From positions 1 through 64,000 of the forward strand of contig JAGOPP010000002.1 of NCBI GenBank assembly GCA_017991935.1: a stretch of 64,000 nt of DNA. The letters are read 5' to 3'. The position numbers and the translations under genes are program-made. A model generated the notes under the pieces. It was given only the letters and a program-made list of their open reading frames with translations. It was not told the origin of the DNA and searched no databases. Shown piece after piece: positions 1-7,898 of this stretch; within the stretch, counting starts at the first letter, position 1; every line of letters begins with the position of its first letter. This stretch comes from Oscillospiraceae bacterium (GTDB lineage Bacteria; Bacillota; Clostridia; Oscillospirales; Ruminococcaceae).

Positions 1-545
1 GGTTCCTCCCCTAATTCCATTAAACAGACGCGGGTCTCGCCGTCAAACTCCGGCACATGCACCTCGATCATCTCCATGCGAGAGGTGGGCACGTTTTTCC
101 CGACGTAATCCGCGCGGAACGGCAGCTCCCGGTGGCCGCGGTCGATGAGCACGGCGAGCTGGATGGCCTTGGGCCTACCGCAGGCGATGATCGCCTCGAT
201 CCCGGCCCGGGCGGTGCGCCCGGTGTAGAGCACGTCGTCGACCAACACGATCTTCTTTCCCGTGACGTCGAAGGGCAGGTTCGGCTTTTTCCAGACCGGG
301 GATTCGTTGACCATCGTCAGATCGTCCCGGTAGAATTTGATGTCGACGTCTCCGCAGGGGATTTCGACCCCTTCGAACTGAAGAATGTTGTCCCGGATCA
401 GCCCGGCGAGGACCTCTCCGCGGCGCCGGATCCCGACGAAGCAGAGATTTTCCGTCCCTTTGTTGCGCTCGACGATCTCGTGGGCGATCCGCGCGAGCGC
501 GCGCCGCACGGCCGCCTCATCCATCAGTTCCGCCTTAAATTTCAT
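1..545 (-). CDS. pyrR: Bifunctional pyrimidine operon regulator / uracil phosphoribosyltransferase PyrR (3' end cut by window)
   Basis: PyrR binds the leader RNA of pyrimidine genes in response to UMP and also converts uracil plus PRPP to UMP. The reading frame starts at an ATG (543-545) behind the Shine-Dalgarno GGAGGG and is open to the left edge, about 181 residues, so only the last few residues should be missing. The type I phosphoribosyltransferase PRPP loop [10 protein letters not shown] lies at residues 102-111, and the basic segment GIRRRGE near residue 38 is typical of PyrR. The gene sits behind its own attenuator-like leader (571-596), which fits autoregulation. Identification is firm. 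Confidence 0.95.
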   Translation of the reverse strand, partial: MKFKAELMDEAAVRRALARIAHEIVERNKGTENLCFVGIRRRGEVLAGLIRDNILQFEGVEIPCGDVDIKFYRDDLTMVNESPVWKKPNLPFDVTGKKIVLVDDVLYTGRTARAGIEAIIACGRPKAIQLAVLIDRGHRELPFRADYVGKNVPTSRMEMIEVHVPEFDGETRVCLMELGEE

Positions 546-570
546 GACACGCCCTCCTTTCCACAAAAAA

Positions 571-596
571 TGCCCTGCCGGACATCCGGCAGGGCA
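571..596 (-). terminator. Attenuator hairpin in the pyrR leader
   Basis: A perfect 12-bp inverted repeat (571-582 with 585-596) is followed on the minus strand by a run of six T just upstream of the pyrR Shine-Dalgarno. A terminator in the leader, before the gene, is the arrangement of PyrR-controlled attenuation in Gram-positive bacteria. That it responds to PyrR is inferred. Confidence 0.8.
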
Positions 597-641
597 CTGA
601 ATTCTCATAGCAGGGTATGGCTGCATATTCAGGCGTTTTGC

Positions 642-658
642 CGGCATCTCATGTGCCG
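642..658 (-). promoter_or_regulatory. Candidate PyrR-binding hairpin
   Basis: On the minus strand a small stem (CGGCA paired with TGCCG) encloses the loop CATGAGA, between the promoter and the attenuator. PyrR-binding loops usually carry a U-C-C-n-G-n-G-A-G-G core; only the GAG part is recognisable here, so the assignment is tentative and rests mostly on position. Confidence 0.4.
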
Positions 659-683
659 AGTTAAAAAAACCTTTATTGTTATA

Positions 684-712
684 AAGATACTCGCCGAAGC
701 CGGCACTGTCAA
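684..712 (-). promoter_or_regulatory. Sigma-A promoter of pyrR
   Basis: Minus strand TTGACA (707-712), 17-bp spacer, TATCTT (684-689). Transcription would start near 676, giving a leader of about 130 nt that contains the candidate PyrR hairpin and the attenuator. Confidence 0.8.
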
Positions 713-775
713 GATTTTTTGGACAAAAAATGACAAAAAGAGAAAAATATTTTTTCCCGAAAGTCGAAAACCGCA

Positions 776-809
776 AAAAAAGGCCGCGCCTTTTTGGAGG
801 CGCGGCCCA
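776..809 (-). terminator. Intrinsic terminator after hcp
   Basis: GGCCGCGCC (783-791) and its complement (801-809) form a GC-rich stem followed on the minus strand by seven T, 8 nt past the hcp stop codon. Confidence 0.85.
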
Positions 810-816
810 CGGGCCC

Positions 817-2448
817 TCAGGCTTCGATCAGTAATTTCATATCGTCGTCGACCGTGCCGATCCGCGCGAGCCCGAATTTCTCGACCAGAACGCTTGCGAC
901 GTTCGGGGACAAAAATCCCGGCAGGGTGGGGCCGAGGTGGATATTCTTGAATCCCAGATAGAGCAGCGACAAGAGGACGATCACGGCCTTTTGCTCGTAC
1001 CAAGCGATGTTAAAAACGATGGGCAGCTTGTTGGCGTCGTCGAGGCCAAAGACCTCTTTGAGCTTGAGCGCGATCACCGCGAGCGAGTAGGAGTCGTTGC
1101 ACTGGCCCGCGTCGAGCACTCTGGGGATGCCGCCGATGTCGCCGAGATTCAGTTTGTTGTAGCGGTATTTCGCGCAGCCCGCGGTGAGGATCACGGTGTC
1201 CTTGGGCAGCTTCTCGGCGAATTCGGTGTAATATTCCCGCGAGCGCATACGCCCGTCGCAGCCGGCCATGACCACAAATTTGCGGATGGCGCCGGATTTG
1301 ACGGCGTCGACGATCTTATCGGCCAAGGCGAGCACCTGATTGTGGGCGAAGCCGCCGACGATGCTGCCGGTCTCGATCTCCTCCGGCGCGGGGAGCGTCT
1401 TCGCGCGGGCGATGACCTCGGAGAAATCCTTTTTCCCGGTCTCGTCGGCGTCGATATGTTTGCAGCCGGGGTAGCCGGTGGAGCCGGTGGTGAAGATCCT
1501 GTCGCGCACCTCCTCGCTTCTGGGCGGCACGATGCAGTTCGTGGTGAAGAGGATCGGGCCGTGGAAGGGGGTGAACTCGTCGACCTGCTTCCACCACGCG
1601 TTGCCGTAGTTGCCGGCGAAATTCTCATATTTCTTAAAGAAAGGATAATAATGGGCCGGGAGCATCTCGCTGTGGGTGTAGACGTCCACGCCGGTGCCCT
1701 TGGTCTGCTCGAGGAGCTGCTCAAGGTCGGTCAGATCGTGGCCGGAGATCAGGATGGCGGGGTTTTTGCGCACGCCGAGGTCGACCTTTGTGATCTCGGG
1801 GTTGCCGTATCTCGAGGTGTTGGCCTCGTCGAGCAGCGCCATAGCCATCACGCCGTGCTCGCCCGTCTCGAGCGTCAGCGCGACGAGGTCGTCCGCGGAG
1901 AGCGAATCGTCGAGCGTGGCGGCCAGAGCCTTATAAATAAAAGTATAGATTTCAAAATTTTCTTTGCCGATGTTCCTCGCGTGCTCGGTGTACGCGGCCA
2001 TGCCTTTGAGGCCGTAGGTGATCATCTCCCGCAGCGAGCGCACGTCCTCGTCCACGGTCTTGAGCACGCCGACGGTGGTGGATTTTTCCGTGAAGGAATC
2101 GGCGGAAAAGATCGAGAAGGTCGCCGCGTCGTGGAGATCCGTGGCAAAGACGGATTTCTTGAGCTCATTTCGGATGGCGATCATCCGCATGATCTGTTTT
2201 TTGATCGAAATGGGGTCAAAATTCGCGTTGGTGATGGTCATAAAGAGGCTGTTGAGCACCTCGTAATTCGTGTTGCCGAGCTTCGTGACGTCGAGCTTGC
2301 CCTTAACGACGAGTTCCGAGATCCCTTTCAGCGTGTAGATCAGGAGATCCTGAAGATGCGCGACATCCTCGGTCTTGCCGCATACGCCGCGCACCGTGCA
2401 GCCTTTTCCTCCGGCGGTCTCCTGACATTGGAAACAAAACATGCTCAT
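817..2448 (-). CDS. hcp: Hydroxylamine reductase / hybrid-cluster protein Hcp
   Basis: Hcp is a cytoplasmic Fe-S protein that reduces hydroxylamine and nitric oxide and protects anaerobes from nitrosative stress. The 543-residue product has the N-terminal four-cysteine motif at C5, C8, C17 and C23 (spacing of the class found in strict anaerobes), and later cysteines in [17 protein letters not shown] and AGQCNDSY that fit the hybrid-cluster ligands. The start has the Shine-Dalgarno AAGGAGG. It is the last gene of a four-gene operon with a rubredoxin, a cupin and a [4Fe-4S] protein, the probable electron supply. A divergent CRP/FNR regulator is the obvious candidate controller. Confidence 0.97.
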   Translation of the reverse strand: MSMFCFQCQETAGGKGCTVRGVCGKTEDVAHLQDLLIYTLKGISELVVKGKLDVTKLGNTNYEVLNSLFMTITNANFDPISIKKQIMRMIAIRNELKKSVFATDLHDAATFSIFSADSFTEKSTTVGVLKTVDEDVRSLREMITYGLKGMAAYTEHARNIGKENFEIYTFIYKALAATLDDSLSADDLVALTLETGEHGVMAMALLDEANTSRYGNPEITKVDLGVRKNPAILISGHDLTDLEQLLEQTKGTGVDVYTHSEMLPAHYYPFFKKYENFAGNYGNAWWKQVDEFTPFHGPILFTTNCIVPPRSEEVRDRIFTTGSTGYPGCKHIDADETGKKDFSEVIARAKTLPAPEEIETGSIVGGFAHNQVLALADKIVDAVKSGAIRKFVVMAGCDGRMRSREYYTEFAEKLPKDTVILTAGCAKYRYNKLNLGDIGGIPRVLDAGQCNDSYSLAVIALKLKEVFGLDDANKLPIVFNIAWYEQKAVIVLLSLLYLGFKNIHLGPTLPGFLSPNVASVLVEKFGLARIGTVDDDMKLLIEA

Positions 2449-2475
2449 TGCGTGTCCTCCTTTTCAGACTCCGTC

Positions 2476-2634
2476 TCAGACGGGTTCAAAGTCTCCCTTG
2501 CCCACAAAGCAGATCGGGCACTGCCAGTCGTCGGGCAGGTCCTCAAACGCCGTGCCGGGCGCGATACCGGCGTCGGGATCGCCAAGCTCGGGGTCATAGA
2601 TATACCCGCAGACCACACATCTGTATTTTTTCAT
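2476..2634 (-). CDS. Rubredoxin
   Basis: A 52-residue small iron protein with two CxxC knuckles, CVVCGY near residues 6-11 and CPICFVG near 39-45, plus the conserved aromatic/acidic core [14 protein letters not shown]. Length is exactly that of ordinary rubredoxins. It carries single electrons in the cytoplasm. It sits 27 nt upstream of hcp in the same transcription unit, so it is likely the electron donor or a peroxide-defence partner (inference). The Shine-Dalgarno AAGGAGAT precedes the start. Confidence 0.97.
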   Translation of the reverse strand: MKKYRCVVCGYIYDPELGDPDAGIAPGTAFEDLPDDWQCPICFVGKGDFEPV

Positions 2635-2660
2635 CGGAATATCTCCTTTCTATCCGTTTT

Positions 2661-2975
2661 TTAAATTTTAGGAGCGGGCGCCTTCACGACGGTCAACTCC
2701 AGAATTTCCGGGTATAAGTTTTTGACGTTCATTTTGGTGCGAAACGGGATCTTCAGCAGGGTCCCGGCCTCATATTCGTGGGGTTCCTGCTCGTTTAAAC
2801 CAATGGAAAGCCTGCCACGGACGACGGTCATATATACATTCGCGTTGGTGACGTGCTCCGGCAGGGAGTCGCCCTCGCAGAACACCATATGAAGGTAGTG
2901 GAGGTTCTCGTCGAGCAGCACTTTTTCAATCGTCTTTGCCTTCGGAGCGGACATCCGATATACTTTTTCTACCAT
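2661..2975 (-). CDS. Small cupin-domain protein
   Basis: A 104-residue single-domain beta-barrel protein of the cupin type. The run from about residue 28 to 90 has the pattern of a one-barrel cupin (HYLHMVFCEGDSLPEH, then a GRLSIGL turn and EAGTLLKIP). The metal-binding histidines of the first cupin motif are only partly kept. It lies 15 nt after the Fe-S protein gene and 26 nt before rubredoxin, so it is part of the hcp operon. The start has a strong AGGAGG 9 nt upstream. Substrate unknown; ligand sensing or electron-transfer accessory roles are both possible. Confidence 0.75.
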   Translation of the reverse strand: MVEKVYRMSAPKAKTIEKVLLDENLHYLHMVFCEGDSLPEHVTNANVYMTVVRGRLSIGLNEQEPHEYEAGTLLKIPFRTKMNVKNLYPEILELTVVKAPAPKI

Positions 2976-2990
2976 ATTCCTTTCCTCCTG

Positions 2991-3728
2991 TCAATCCAAA
3001 ATCATGCCGTCGGTGGAAATCGTCACGACCTGCCACGGGATAAACTTCCCGCTGCTCTGGAGCGCCCGTTTTACCGCGTTTTCGAGCCCTCCGCAGCAGG
3101 GGACCTCCATGCGCGTCACGGTGACGCTTTTGATGGAATTGTTCGCCAGAATCGCGGTCAGCTTCTCGGTATAGTCGACGTCGTCGAGCTTGGGGCAGCC
3201 GATCAGGGTCACGCGGTTCTTGATGAATTTGTTGTGGAAATCGCCGTAGGCGTAGGCCGTGCAGTCGGCCGCGACCAAGAGGTTCGCGTTCCGAAAATAA
3301 GGGGCGTTCACCGGCGCGAGCTTGATCTGGACGGGCCACTGGGAGAGCTGGCTCCCGTTTTCGCCGGGGGCGGCGCACGCGGCCTCACATGAGCACGCGG
3401 CCTCCCGGCGGATCGCCTTGGACTGCGTGCCCGGGCATCCGCAGGGCAGGGTGGATTCCTCGCAGCCGCAGGACGAAGCGGGTTCCTCGGTCTTATGGCG
3501 GCGCGCTTCGACGGCAGCCTCGTCGTATTCCGCCGCCTCCCGCTCCTCAAAGCGGATCGCGCCCGTCGGGCAAACCGGCAGGCAGTCGCCGAAGCCGTCG
3601 CAGTAGTCGTCGCGCAGGAGCTTCGCCTTTCCATTCACCATGCCGATCGCCCCTTCGTGACAGGCCGTCGCGCACAGGCCGCAGCCGTTGCATTTCTCTT
3701 CGTCTATTTGAATAATCTTCCGATACAA
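2991..3728 (-). CDS. [4Fe-4S] ferredoxin-type protein, first gene of the hcp operon
   Basis: 245 residues. An N-terminal two-cluster ferredoxin domain (CNGCGLCATACHEGA near residue 14 and CDGFGDCLPVCPTGA near 43) is followed by a Cys-rich linker (CGCEES, CGCPG, CSCEAAC) and a C-terminal alpha/beta domain of about 120 residues with CTAY, LIGCPK and a VPCCGG motif. This architecture recurs beside hcp in Clostridia. Likely an electron carrier or Fe-S-linked sensor serving Hcp. The start codon is TTG (3726-3728) with only a weak Shine-Dalgarno, so the exact start is less certain. Confidence 0.85.
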   Translation of the reverse strand: MYRKIIQIDEEKCNGCGLCATACHEGAIGMVNGKAKLLRDDYCDGFGDCLPVCPTGAIRFEEREAAEYDEAAVEARRHKTEEPASSCGCEESTLPCGCPGTQSKAIRREAACSCEAACAAPGENGSQLSQWPVQIKLAPVNAPYFRNANLLVAADCTAYAYGDFHNKFIKNRVTLIGCPKLDDVDYTEKLTAILANNSIKSVTVTRMEVPCCGGLENAVKRALQSSGKFIPWQVVTISTDGMILD

Positions 3729-3766
3729 TCCGGTCGCCTCTTTCTACCAATCATTTTCCGTTCCTA

Positions 3767-3795
3767 TTGACTTTATGGCTTCAGTTTACTATGCT
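3767..3795 (+). promoter_or_regulatory. Sigma-A promoter of the CRP/FNR regulator
   Basis: TTGACT (3767-3772), 17-bp spacer, TATGCT (3790-3795). An in-frame ATG at 3775 lies inside this promoter, which argues that translation starts at 3838. Confidence 0.7.
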
Positions 3796-3810
3796 GAAGA
3801 AGATAAGTAT

Positions 3811-3824
3811 GTTGGAATTCCAAC
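3811..3824. promoter_or_regulatory. 14-bp perfect palindrome, candidate CRP/FNR operator
   Basis: GTTGGAATTCCAAC lies between the divergent hcp operon and the regulator gene, about 10 nt downstream of the regulator's -10 box. Two-fold symmetry suits a dimeric CRP/FNR protein. The assignment to the adjacent regulator is inference. Confidence 0.5.
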
Positions 3825-3837
3825 AAAAGAGGGACAT

Positions 3838-4497
3838 ATGGAAAAGAATTTGGAGCTTTTAAAATCGGTAACCTTATTTGAAGGCATCGAGGAGTCGGAG
3901 CTGCGGCCGCTTTTGGCCTGCCTCTCCGCGGAGGCGGCGCATTATGAGAAAGGGCAGACCGTGTTTTTCAGCGGGGACGGCACCAACCGCTTCGGCGTCG
4001 TGCTGTCGGGAGAGGTGCAGATCGTCAAGGACGATTATTACGGCAACCGCAGCATCCTCGCGAGGATCGGCGGGGGAAACCTGTTTGCGGAATCGTTCGC
4101 CTGCGCGGGGATGAAGGCGCTGCCGGTCAGCGTGATCGCGACGGCCGAGAGCGAGCTTTTGTTCATCGACTGCCGTAGGCTCGCCACGTCCTGCGCCAAC
4201 GCGTGCGCGTTTCACAGCCGGCTGATCCAAAACCTGATGAACCTCATCGCGCGGAAAAATATCGCGCTGACGCAGAAGATCGAGTTTCTCTCGAAGCGCA
4301 CCACCCGCGAAAAGCTGGTCGCCTACCTCTCGGCCGAGGCGAAAAAGGCGGGGAGCAGCCGCTTTCAGGTCCCGTTCAACCGGCAGGAGCTCGCGGACTA
4401 TCTGTCCGTCGAGCGCAGCGCCATGTCGGCGGAGCTCTCCAAGCTCCGGGACGACGGCGTGTTGAAGTTTTCTAAAAATGAGTTCGAGCTTCTTTAA
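3838..4497 (+). CDS. CRP/FNR-family transcriptional regulator, probable hcp regulator
   Basis: 219 residues from the ATG at 3838. An N-terminal cyclic-nucleotide-binding-like beta-barrel covers roughly residues 10-125 (GQTVFFSGDGTNRFGVVLSGEVQI), then a long dimerisation helix and a C-terminal winged helix-turn-helix near 165-205 (FNRQELADYLSVERSAMSAELSKL). There is no N-terminal FNR-type cysteine cluster. Divergent placement from the hcp operon suggests it controls that operon in response to nitrosative or redox stress, like HcpR-type regulators; this is inference. The start is chosen because an upstream in-frame ATG (3775) falls within the promoter and AGAGGG precedes 3838. Confidence 0.9.
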   Translation: MEKNLELLKSVTLFEGIEESELRPLLACLSAEAAHYEKGQTVFFSGDGTNRFGVVLSGEVQIVKDDYYGNRSILARIGGGNLFAESFACAGMKALPVSVIATAESELLFIDCRRLATSCANACAFHSRLIQNLMNLIARKNIALTQKIEFLSKRTTREKLVAYLSAEAKKAGSSRFQVPFNRQELADYLSVERSAMSAELSKLRDDGVLKFSKNEFELL

Positions 4498-4554
4498 TTT
4501 TAAAAATAGAGGGCCGGAGTTCTCCATGGAGGCGCCGGCGGGAAGGGGAGCGTC

Positions 4555-5055
4555 ATGAAACTGTATATCCGCCAAAAGGTTTTTTCTTGGGTGGATCGGT
4601 TCACCGTCAAGGAGGAGTCCGGAGAGGACAAATACTTCGTCGAGGGCGAATTCTTTTCGTGGGGAAAAAAGCTGCACGTCTACGACGGCGCGGGGAATGA
4701 GGCCGCCTTCATCCAACAAAAGGTCTGGAGCTTCCTGCCGAAATTCATGGTCTTTTTGGACGGCGAGCAGGTGGCCGAGATTGTAAAGGAGTTTACCTTT
4801 CTGCGCCCGAGATACCGCATCGACGGGCTCGGCTGGCAGGTCGACGGCAGCTTCATGGCCCACGACTACGAAATCACGCGGGACGGACGCCCCATCGTGA
4901 CGATCCATAAAGAATGGATGACTTGGGGCGACTGCTACGAGCTCGACATCGAGGATGAGCGGGACGAGGTGATCGCGCTCTCGGTGGTGCTGGCCATCGA
5001 CTGCGTGCTGGCGTCTGAAGCGGCGGGCGCGGCCGCATCTTCCGGGGGCGATTAA
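4555..5055 (+). CDS. LURP-one-related (LOR, tubby-like fold) protein
   Basis: 166 residues with the repeating beta-strand pattern of the LOR family (YxjI type): MKLYIRQKVFSWVDRFTVKE, then EFFSWGKKLHVYD, FLPKFMVFLDG and VDGSFMAHDYEI. The family fold resembles Tubby and phospholipid scramblase, but the bacterial function is not known. No signal peptide or membrane segment; the protein ends in an alanine-rich tail. It follows the CRP/FNR gene by 57 nt on the same strand and may be co-transcribed. The start has AAGGGGAG upstream. Confidence 0.8.
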   Translation: MKLYIRQKVFSWVDRFTVKEESGEDKYFVEGEFFSWGKKLHVYDGAGNEAAFIQQKVWSFLPKFMVFLDGEQVAEIVKEFTFLRPRYRIDGLGWQVDGSFMAHDYEITRDGRPIVTIHKEWMTWGDCYELDIEDERDEVIALSVVLAIDCVLASEAAGAAASSGGD

Positions 5056-5195
5056 CGGGCTCCCGGGAAAGGAAGACGTAAGTTTAAAACGACAGCAGGT
5101 CGAGCGTAAAAAAACGGCAATGACAGAGAGGCGAGCTTGTAAAAAACAAAGTGGCAGCTTAAAATCAGATTGGCGGGATGGAGGGCGATTACGCG

Positions 5196-5696
5196 ATGAA
5201 CTTTGGCGAACAGATTAAAAAAATCAGGTCGGACAGCGGTTTGACCCAAGAACAGTTTGCGGCCAAATTAAACGTCTCACGGCAATCCGTCTCCAGTTGG
5301 GAAAATAACCGGAATCTGCCCGACTTAGAAATGACCGTTGAAATCGCGAAGGCGTTCGGTCTTTCTCTCGATCAACTAATTTTAGGAGGCGGAGACATGG
5401 CGGACAAATTGATTAGAGACGGCAGCGAAACAAGCAGAGCGAAGATCAACAGAAGCATCCTTCTCATCGGGACGGCTTTGTTGTGTGTCGGCGCGGCGTG
5501 CCTGTTTTTAAAGGGAGCGACCGTGGAATATATCGGCGGCGACGGATTTTTGCATGAGAATTTCTTTTTGCTTCCGATCGGTTTTCTGTTTTTGTTTGGC
5601 GGCGCGATGACGTTTGCCGTTTTGGGCGTGAAAAACATCGCGGCAAGATTCATGAAGAATCGGGGCGACGGTTCCGGCCGGCGCTCTTCCCATTAA
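5196..5696 (+). CDS. XRE-family DNA-binding protein with a DUF3955-like membrane domain
   Basis: 166 residues. The N-terminal helix-turn-helix (residues about 4-60, SGLTQEQFAAKLNVSRQSVS) is followed by a polar linker and two hydrophobic segments near 90-110 and 122-148; the stretch between them (DGFLHENFFLLPIGFLFLFGG) resembles DUF3955. Such membrane-anchored XRE proteins usually control a neighbouring gene, but no target is evident here. The ATG at 5196 is preferred over 5178 because GGAGGG lies about 10 nt upstream of it. Confidence 0.8.
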   Translation: MNFGEQIKKIRSDSGLTQEQFAAKLNVSRQSVSSWENNRNLPDLEMTVEIAKAFGLSLDQLILGGGDMADKLIRDGSETSRAKINRSILLIGTALLCVGAACLFLKGATVEYIGGDGFLHENFFLLPIGFLFLFGGAMTFAVLGVKNIAARFMKNRGDGSGRRSSH

Positions 5697-5759
5697 ATTA
5701 GCGCCTCTATCGTGGACCAACCGGCTCTATAAGCCGCCGCACGCCGAAAAAGGTCGCGG

Positions 5760-6947
5760 TTATGCTGAAAACGTGAGTTTGTTGAGCTTGAGCTCTTGAA
5801 ACAAAGCATATCCGTCGCCCAAATCCCGGATATCCTTTTTTGATATTTTTGCGTCGTCCCACAAGGAGACTTCGATTTCCAGTCCCTTCGCTTTTTTCTC
5901 GGATTTCCACATGCCTACGATTTCACCCTGCCACAACACGGCGCCGGGATTGGAAACGGTCTGCCAGATCTGTTTTTGCCTCGCTTTGTTATCCAAGATA
6001 ACATCGCGGTCTTGCAAACCCAAGTAGGGGTCATGCCCTCCGAGCAAGTGTACGCTTCTCTCCGCTTGCGGCGGGGAGAAAAGCGGCTCTTTGTCAACGG
6101 ATAGGATATAGCGTTCTTTTCCGGAGAGGCCGACGGGCTCAATTTCCTCCGTCACGGTTTGCCACATTCGGTTTGCTTGCGCGGGGGAGCATCCGAGCCA
6201 ATCCGCAAACCCGTCGACGGACGCGGGGCCGAAACAGTGCAGATATTTTCGCGCCAGTTTTTGCTCGGGGGAACCCTTTCCCTCAAGCGGACGGCCGATC
6301 CAGCGGTTATACGAGGTGAATGTCGGGTGAACGCCCTCTCTATTTCCAAAGACAACCAAGCCCATAAAAGCGCAGGGCCGAAGTAAAAAAGAAACGACTG
6401 CGCCGCCGACGGTCTGTTTCTCGGGGTTCCCGTACATAGAGGGGCGGTTCCACAAATTCCTTTTGTCGTTTGGGAGAAGCGGCAGCACCCATTCGGCCAA
6501 AGTTTGGTCCAACGCGGTTTTGCTTTTTAACGTTTCGCCGTCCAGCTTCGGCATGACCCGCTCGAGCAGCCGCAGCAGTTCCCCAAAGGACATTTGCAAA
6601 GAATCAAGCGCCAGTTGGATTCCTTGGGTGTATATCCAAGGCTCGTCTTGTTTGGGAATGAGCGCCGACAAAAACGCGTCGCTCTCCGAAGTCGGAAAGA
6701 CCACGGGCGCGCCGCGAAAGCTCCACGCCTGCAACAGCGTTTTTTCGACTTCCAGCGTCCGCTTCATATCGCTCTGCCTGTAATCGGGGATACGGTTGTG
6801 TAGCGCGATCTCCCATGCGCCGGGCGGCGAGTTTTGAAAGCCGCAAGCGCCGGCGACGCCCTCCAGATCGGTCTTTTGGTACCATGTGTCCAAATGGTGC
6901 GCATGAAGGCGGAATTGCCGGATTTGCTCTTTCGAGAGATGGTCCAT
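5760..6947 (-). CDS. Winged-helix DNA-binding domain protein, AlkZ/YcaQ-like (HTH_42)
   Basis: 395 residues matching the HTH_42 superfamily that includes the DNA glycosylases AlkZ and YcaQ. Visible features are an N-terminal helix-rich domain (LSKEQIRQFRLHAHHLD, CGFQNSPPGAWEIALHNRI), a middle domain with YNRWIGRPLEG and GPASVDGFADWLGCSP, and a C-terminal LLGGHDPYLGLQDRD segment typical of the group. Members remove bulky alkylated bases or cross-links; the actual substrate here is unknown. It is a single gene with its own sigma-A promoter. Codon use is less GC-rich than its neighbours, suggesting later acquisition (impression only). Confidence 0.82.
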   Translation of the reverse strand: MDHLSKEQIRQFRLHAHHLDTWYQKTDLEGVAGACGFQNSPPGAWEIALHNRIPDYRQSDMKRTLEVEKTLLQAWSFRGAPVVFPTSESDAFLSALIPKQDEPWIYTQGIQLALDSLQMSFGELLRLLERVMPKLDGETLKSKTALDQTLAEWVLPLLPNDKRNLWNRPSMYGNPEKQTVGGAVVSFLLRPCAFMGLVVFGNREGVHPTFTSYNRWIGRPLEGKGSPEQKLARKYLHCFGPASVDGFADWLGCSPAQANRMWQTVTEEIEPVGLSGKERYILSVDKEPLFSPPQAERSVHLLGGHDPYLGLQDRDVILDNKARQKQIWQTVSNPGAVLWQGEIVGMWKSEKKAKGLEIEVSLWDDAKISKKDIRDLGDGYALFQELKLNKLTFSA

Positions 6948-7020
6948 GTTGATACCCCTTACTCCGCAGCATGCTGCTCGGCATCCCTAAAACGGTTTGA
7001 TTACCGATGTTGCCGCCATA

Positions 7021-7049
7021 AGTATACTAAATATCCGTGCGCAAATCAA
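7021..7049 (-). promoter_or_regulatory. Sigma-A promoter of the AlkZ-like gene
   Basis: Minus strand TTGATT (7044-7049), 17-bp spacer, TATACT (7021-7026). Confidence 0.7.
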
Positions 7050-7163
7050 ATCCGTTATGAGAGAGAGCGTTTTTAGGGAGCAGGAGCCGGCCGGGGCGGG
7101 ATGCGCGGACGAAGAGGCCCTAATTTAATAAATTGCGGACGTTGCCGCCGGGTTACCGCCGAA

Positions 7164-7231
7164 GCCGAAAATAAACCTAAAACATCCGCATGCTCAAGCC
7201 GAAGAAGGCTTGAGCATGCGGATGTTTTAGG
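7164..7231 (-). terminator. Terminator with a 25-bp perfect stem after the DUF1801 gene
   Basis: Positions 7176-7200 are perfectly complementary to 7207-7231 around a 6-nt GAAGAA loop. On the minus strand the stem is followed by TTTATTTT. It lies 16 nt past the DUF1801 stop. The stem is far longer than an ordinary terminator. Confidence 0.75.
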
Positions 7232-7246
7232 AAAATAACGATCTGT

Positions 7247-7654
7247 TTAAGACCCTTTCACTTGCCCCACGCGCCAGCGCACGATATCGGCGATCAACTC
7301 GTGGTCGATCGGCTGGTTGAGCGGCAACTGAATGGCTCCCTTGCTCGTTTTATAAGCCGTCAGCCTGTCGGCAAACCGGGTTGTCGCCTCGCCGCCGGGA
7401 TAAATGCCGATGTGTTTTCGAAAAGCCGCAAAATGAATCAAATTCTCGCCCTGCCAAAACGTAGGCATCCGCCACGATATTTTCTCTATGGCATCGGGCG
7501 CGGCGTTGCGGATGGTTTCGCGGATCGCTTGCAGGAGCGGCCGCGCTTCTTCCGGCTGCCCGGCGATATAATCGTCGATGGCGCTTATCTCCCCGCAGAA
7601 GTGGCTCTGTTCCGCGTTTTTAAACTCTCGCCCGCATTTGGGGCATTTCCACAT
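7247..7654 (-). CDS. DUF1801 / YdhG-like protein with N-terminal zinc ribbon
   Basis: 135 residues. The N-terminus holds a CPKCGR motif and a later Cys (HFCGE) suggesting a small zinc ribbon; the rest matches the DUF1801 (YdhG, Fra-like) fold: YIAGQPEEARPLLQAIRETI, ISWRMPTFW, HFAAFRKHIGIYPG, KGAIQLPLNQPI. Members have been linked to iron handling by structural similarity to frataxin, but function is unproven. It lies just downstream of tRNA-Val on the same strand and ends at a strong terminator, so read-through from the tRNA promoter is possible. Confidence 0.85.
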   Translation of the reverse strand: MWKCPKCGREFKNAEQSHFCGEISAIDDYIAGQPEEARPLLQAIRETIRNAAPDAIEKISWRMPTFWQGENLIHFAAFRKHIGIYPGGEATTRFADRLTAYKTSKGAIQLPLNQPIDHELIADIVRWRVGQVKGS

Positions 7655-7702
7655 AGCCGCATCTCCTTTGCATGGCGTTTATCAATAGACGGTATTTCGG
7701 TT

Positions 7703-7779
7703 TGGTGGAGACAACAGGACTTGAACCTGTGGCCCCCTGCTTGTAAGGCAGGTGCTCTGACCGGCTGAGCTATGCCTCC
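7703..7779 (-). tRNA. tRNA-Val (anticodon TAC)
   Basis: A full cloverleaf on the minus strand: acceptor GGAGGCA pairs with TGTCTCC, the anticodon loop is CTTACAA with anticodon TAC, the T-loop is GTTCAAGTC, and the 3' CCA is encoded (7703-7705). Length with CCA is 77 nt. Confidence 0.97.
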
Positions 7780-7792
7780 ATGTGACTTTCCT

Positions 7793-7821
7793 ACTATATT
7801 ATATCAAAGAAAAAATGTCAA
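7793..7821 (-). promoter_or_regulatory. Sigma-A promoter of tRNA-Val
   Basis: Minus strand TTGACA (7816-7821), 17-bp spacer, TATAGT (7793-7798), placed just upstream of the tRNA. It is divergent from the corrinoid protein gene. Confidence 0.8.
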
Positions 7822-7898
7822 TCAAGAAAAAAAGTTTTACTTCCCATTCTTTTCGGAAAGGAGTATGATAATACTATTATTTTTTTGGAGGTGTCGAC

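Noticed and set aside
3775..3837. Upstream ATG as start of the CRP/FNR regulator
   Set aside because: It lies between the -35 and -10 boxes of the promoter, so it cannot be in the mRNA.
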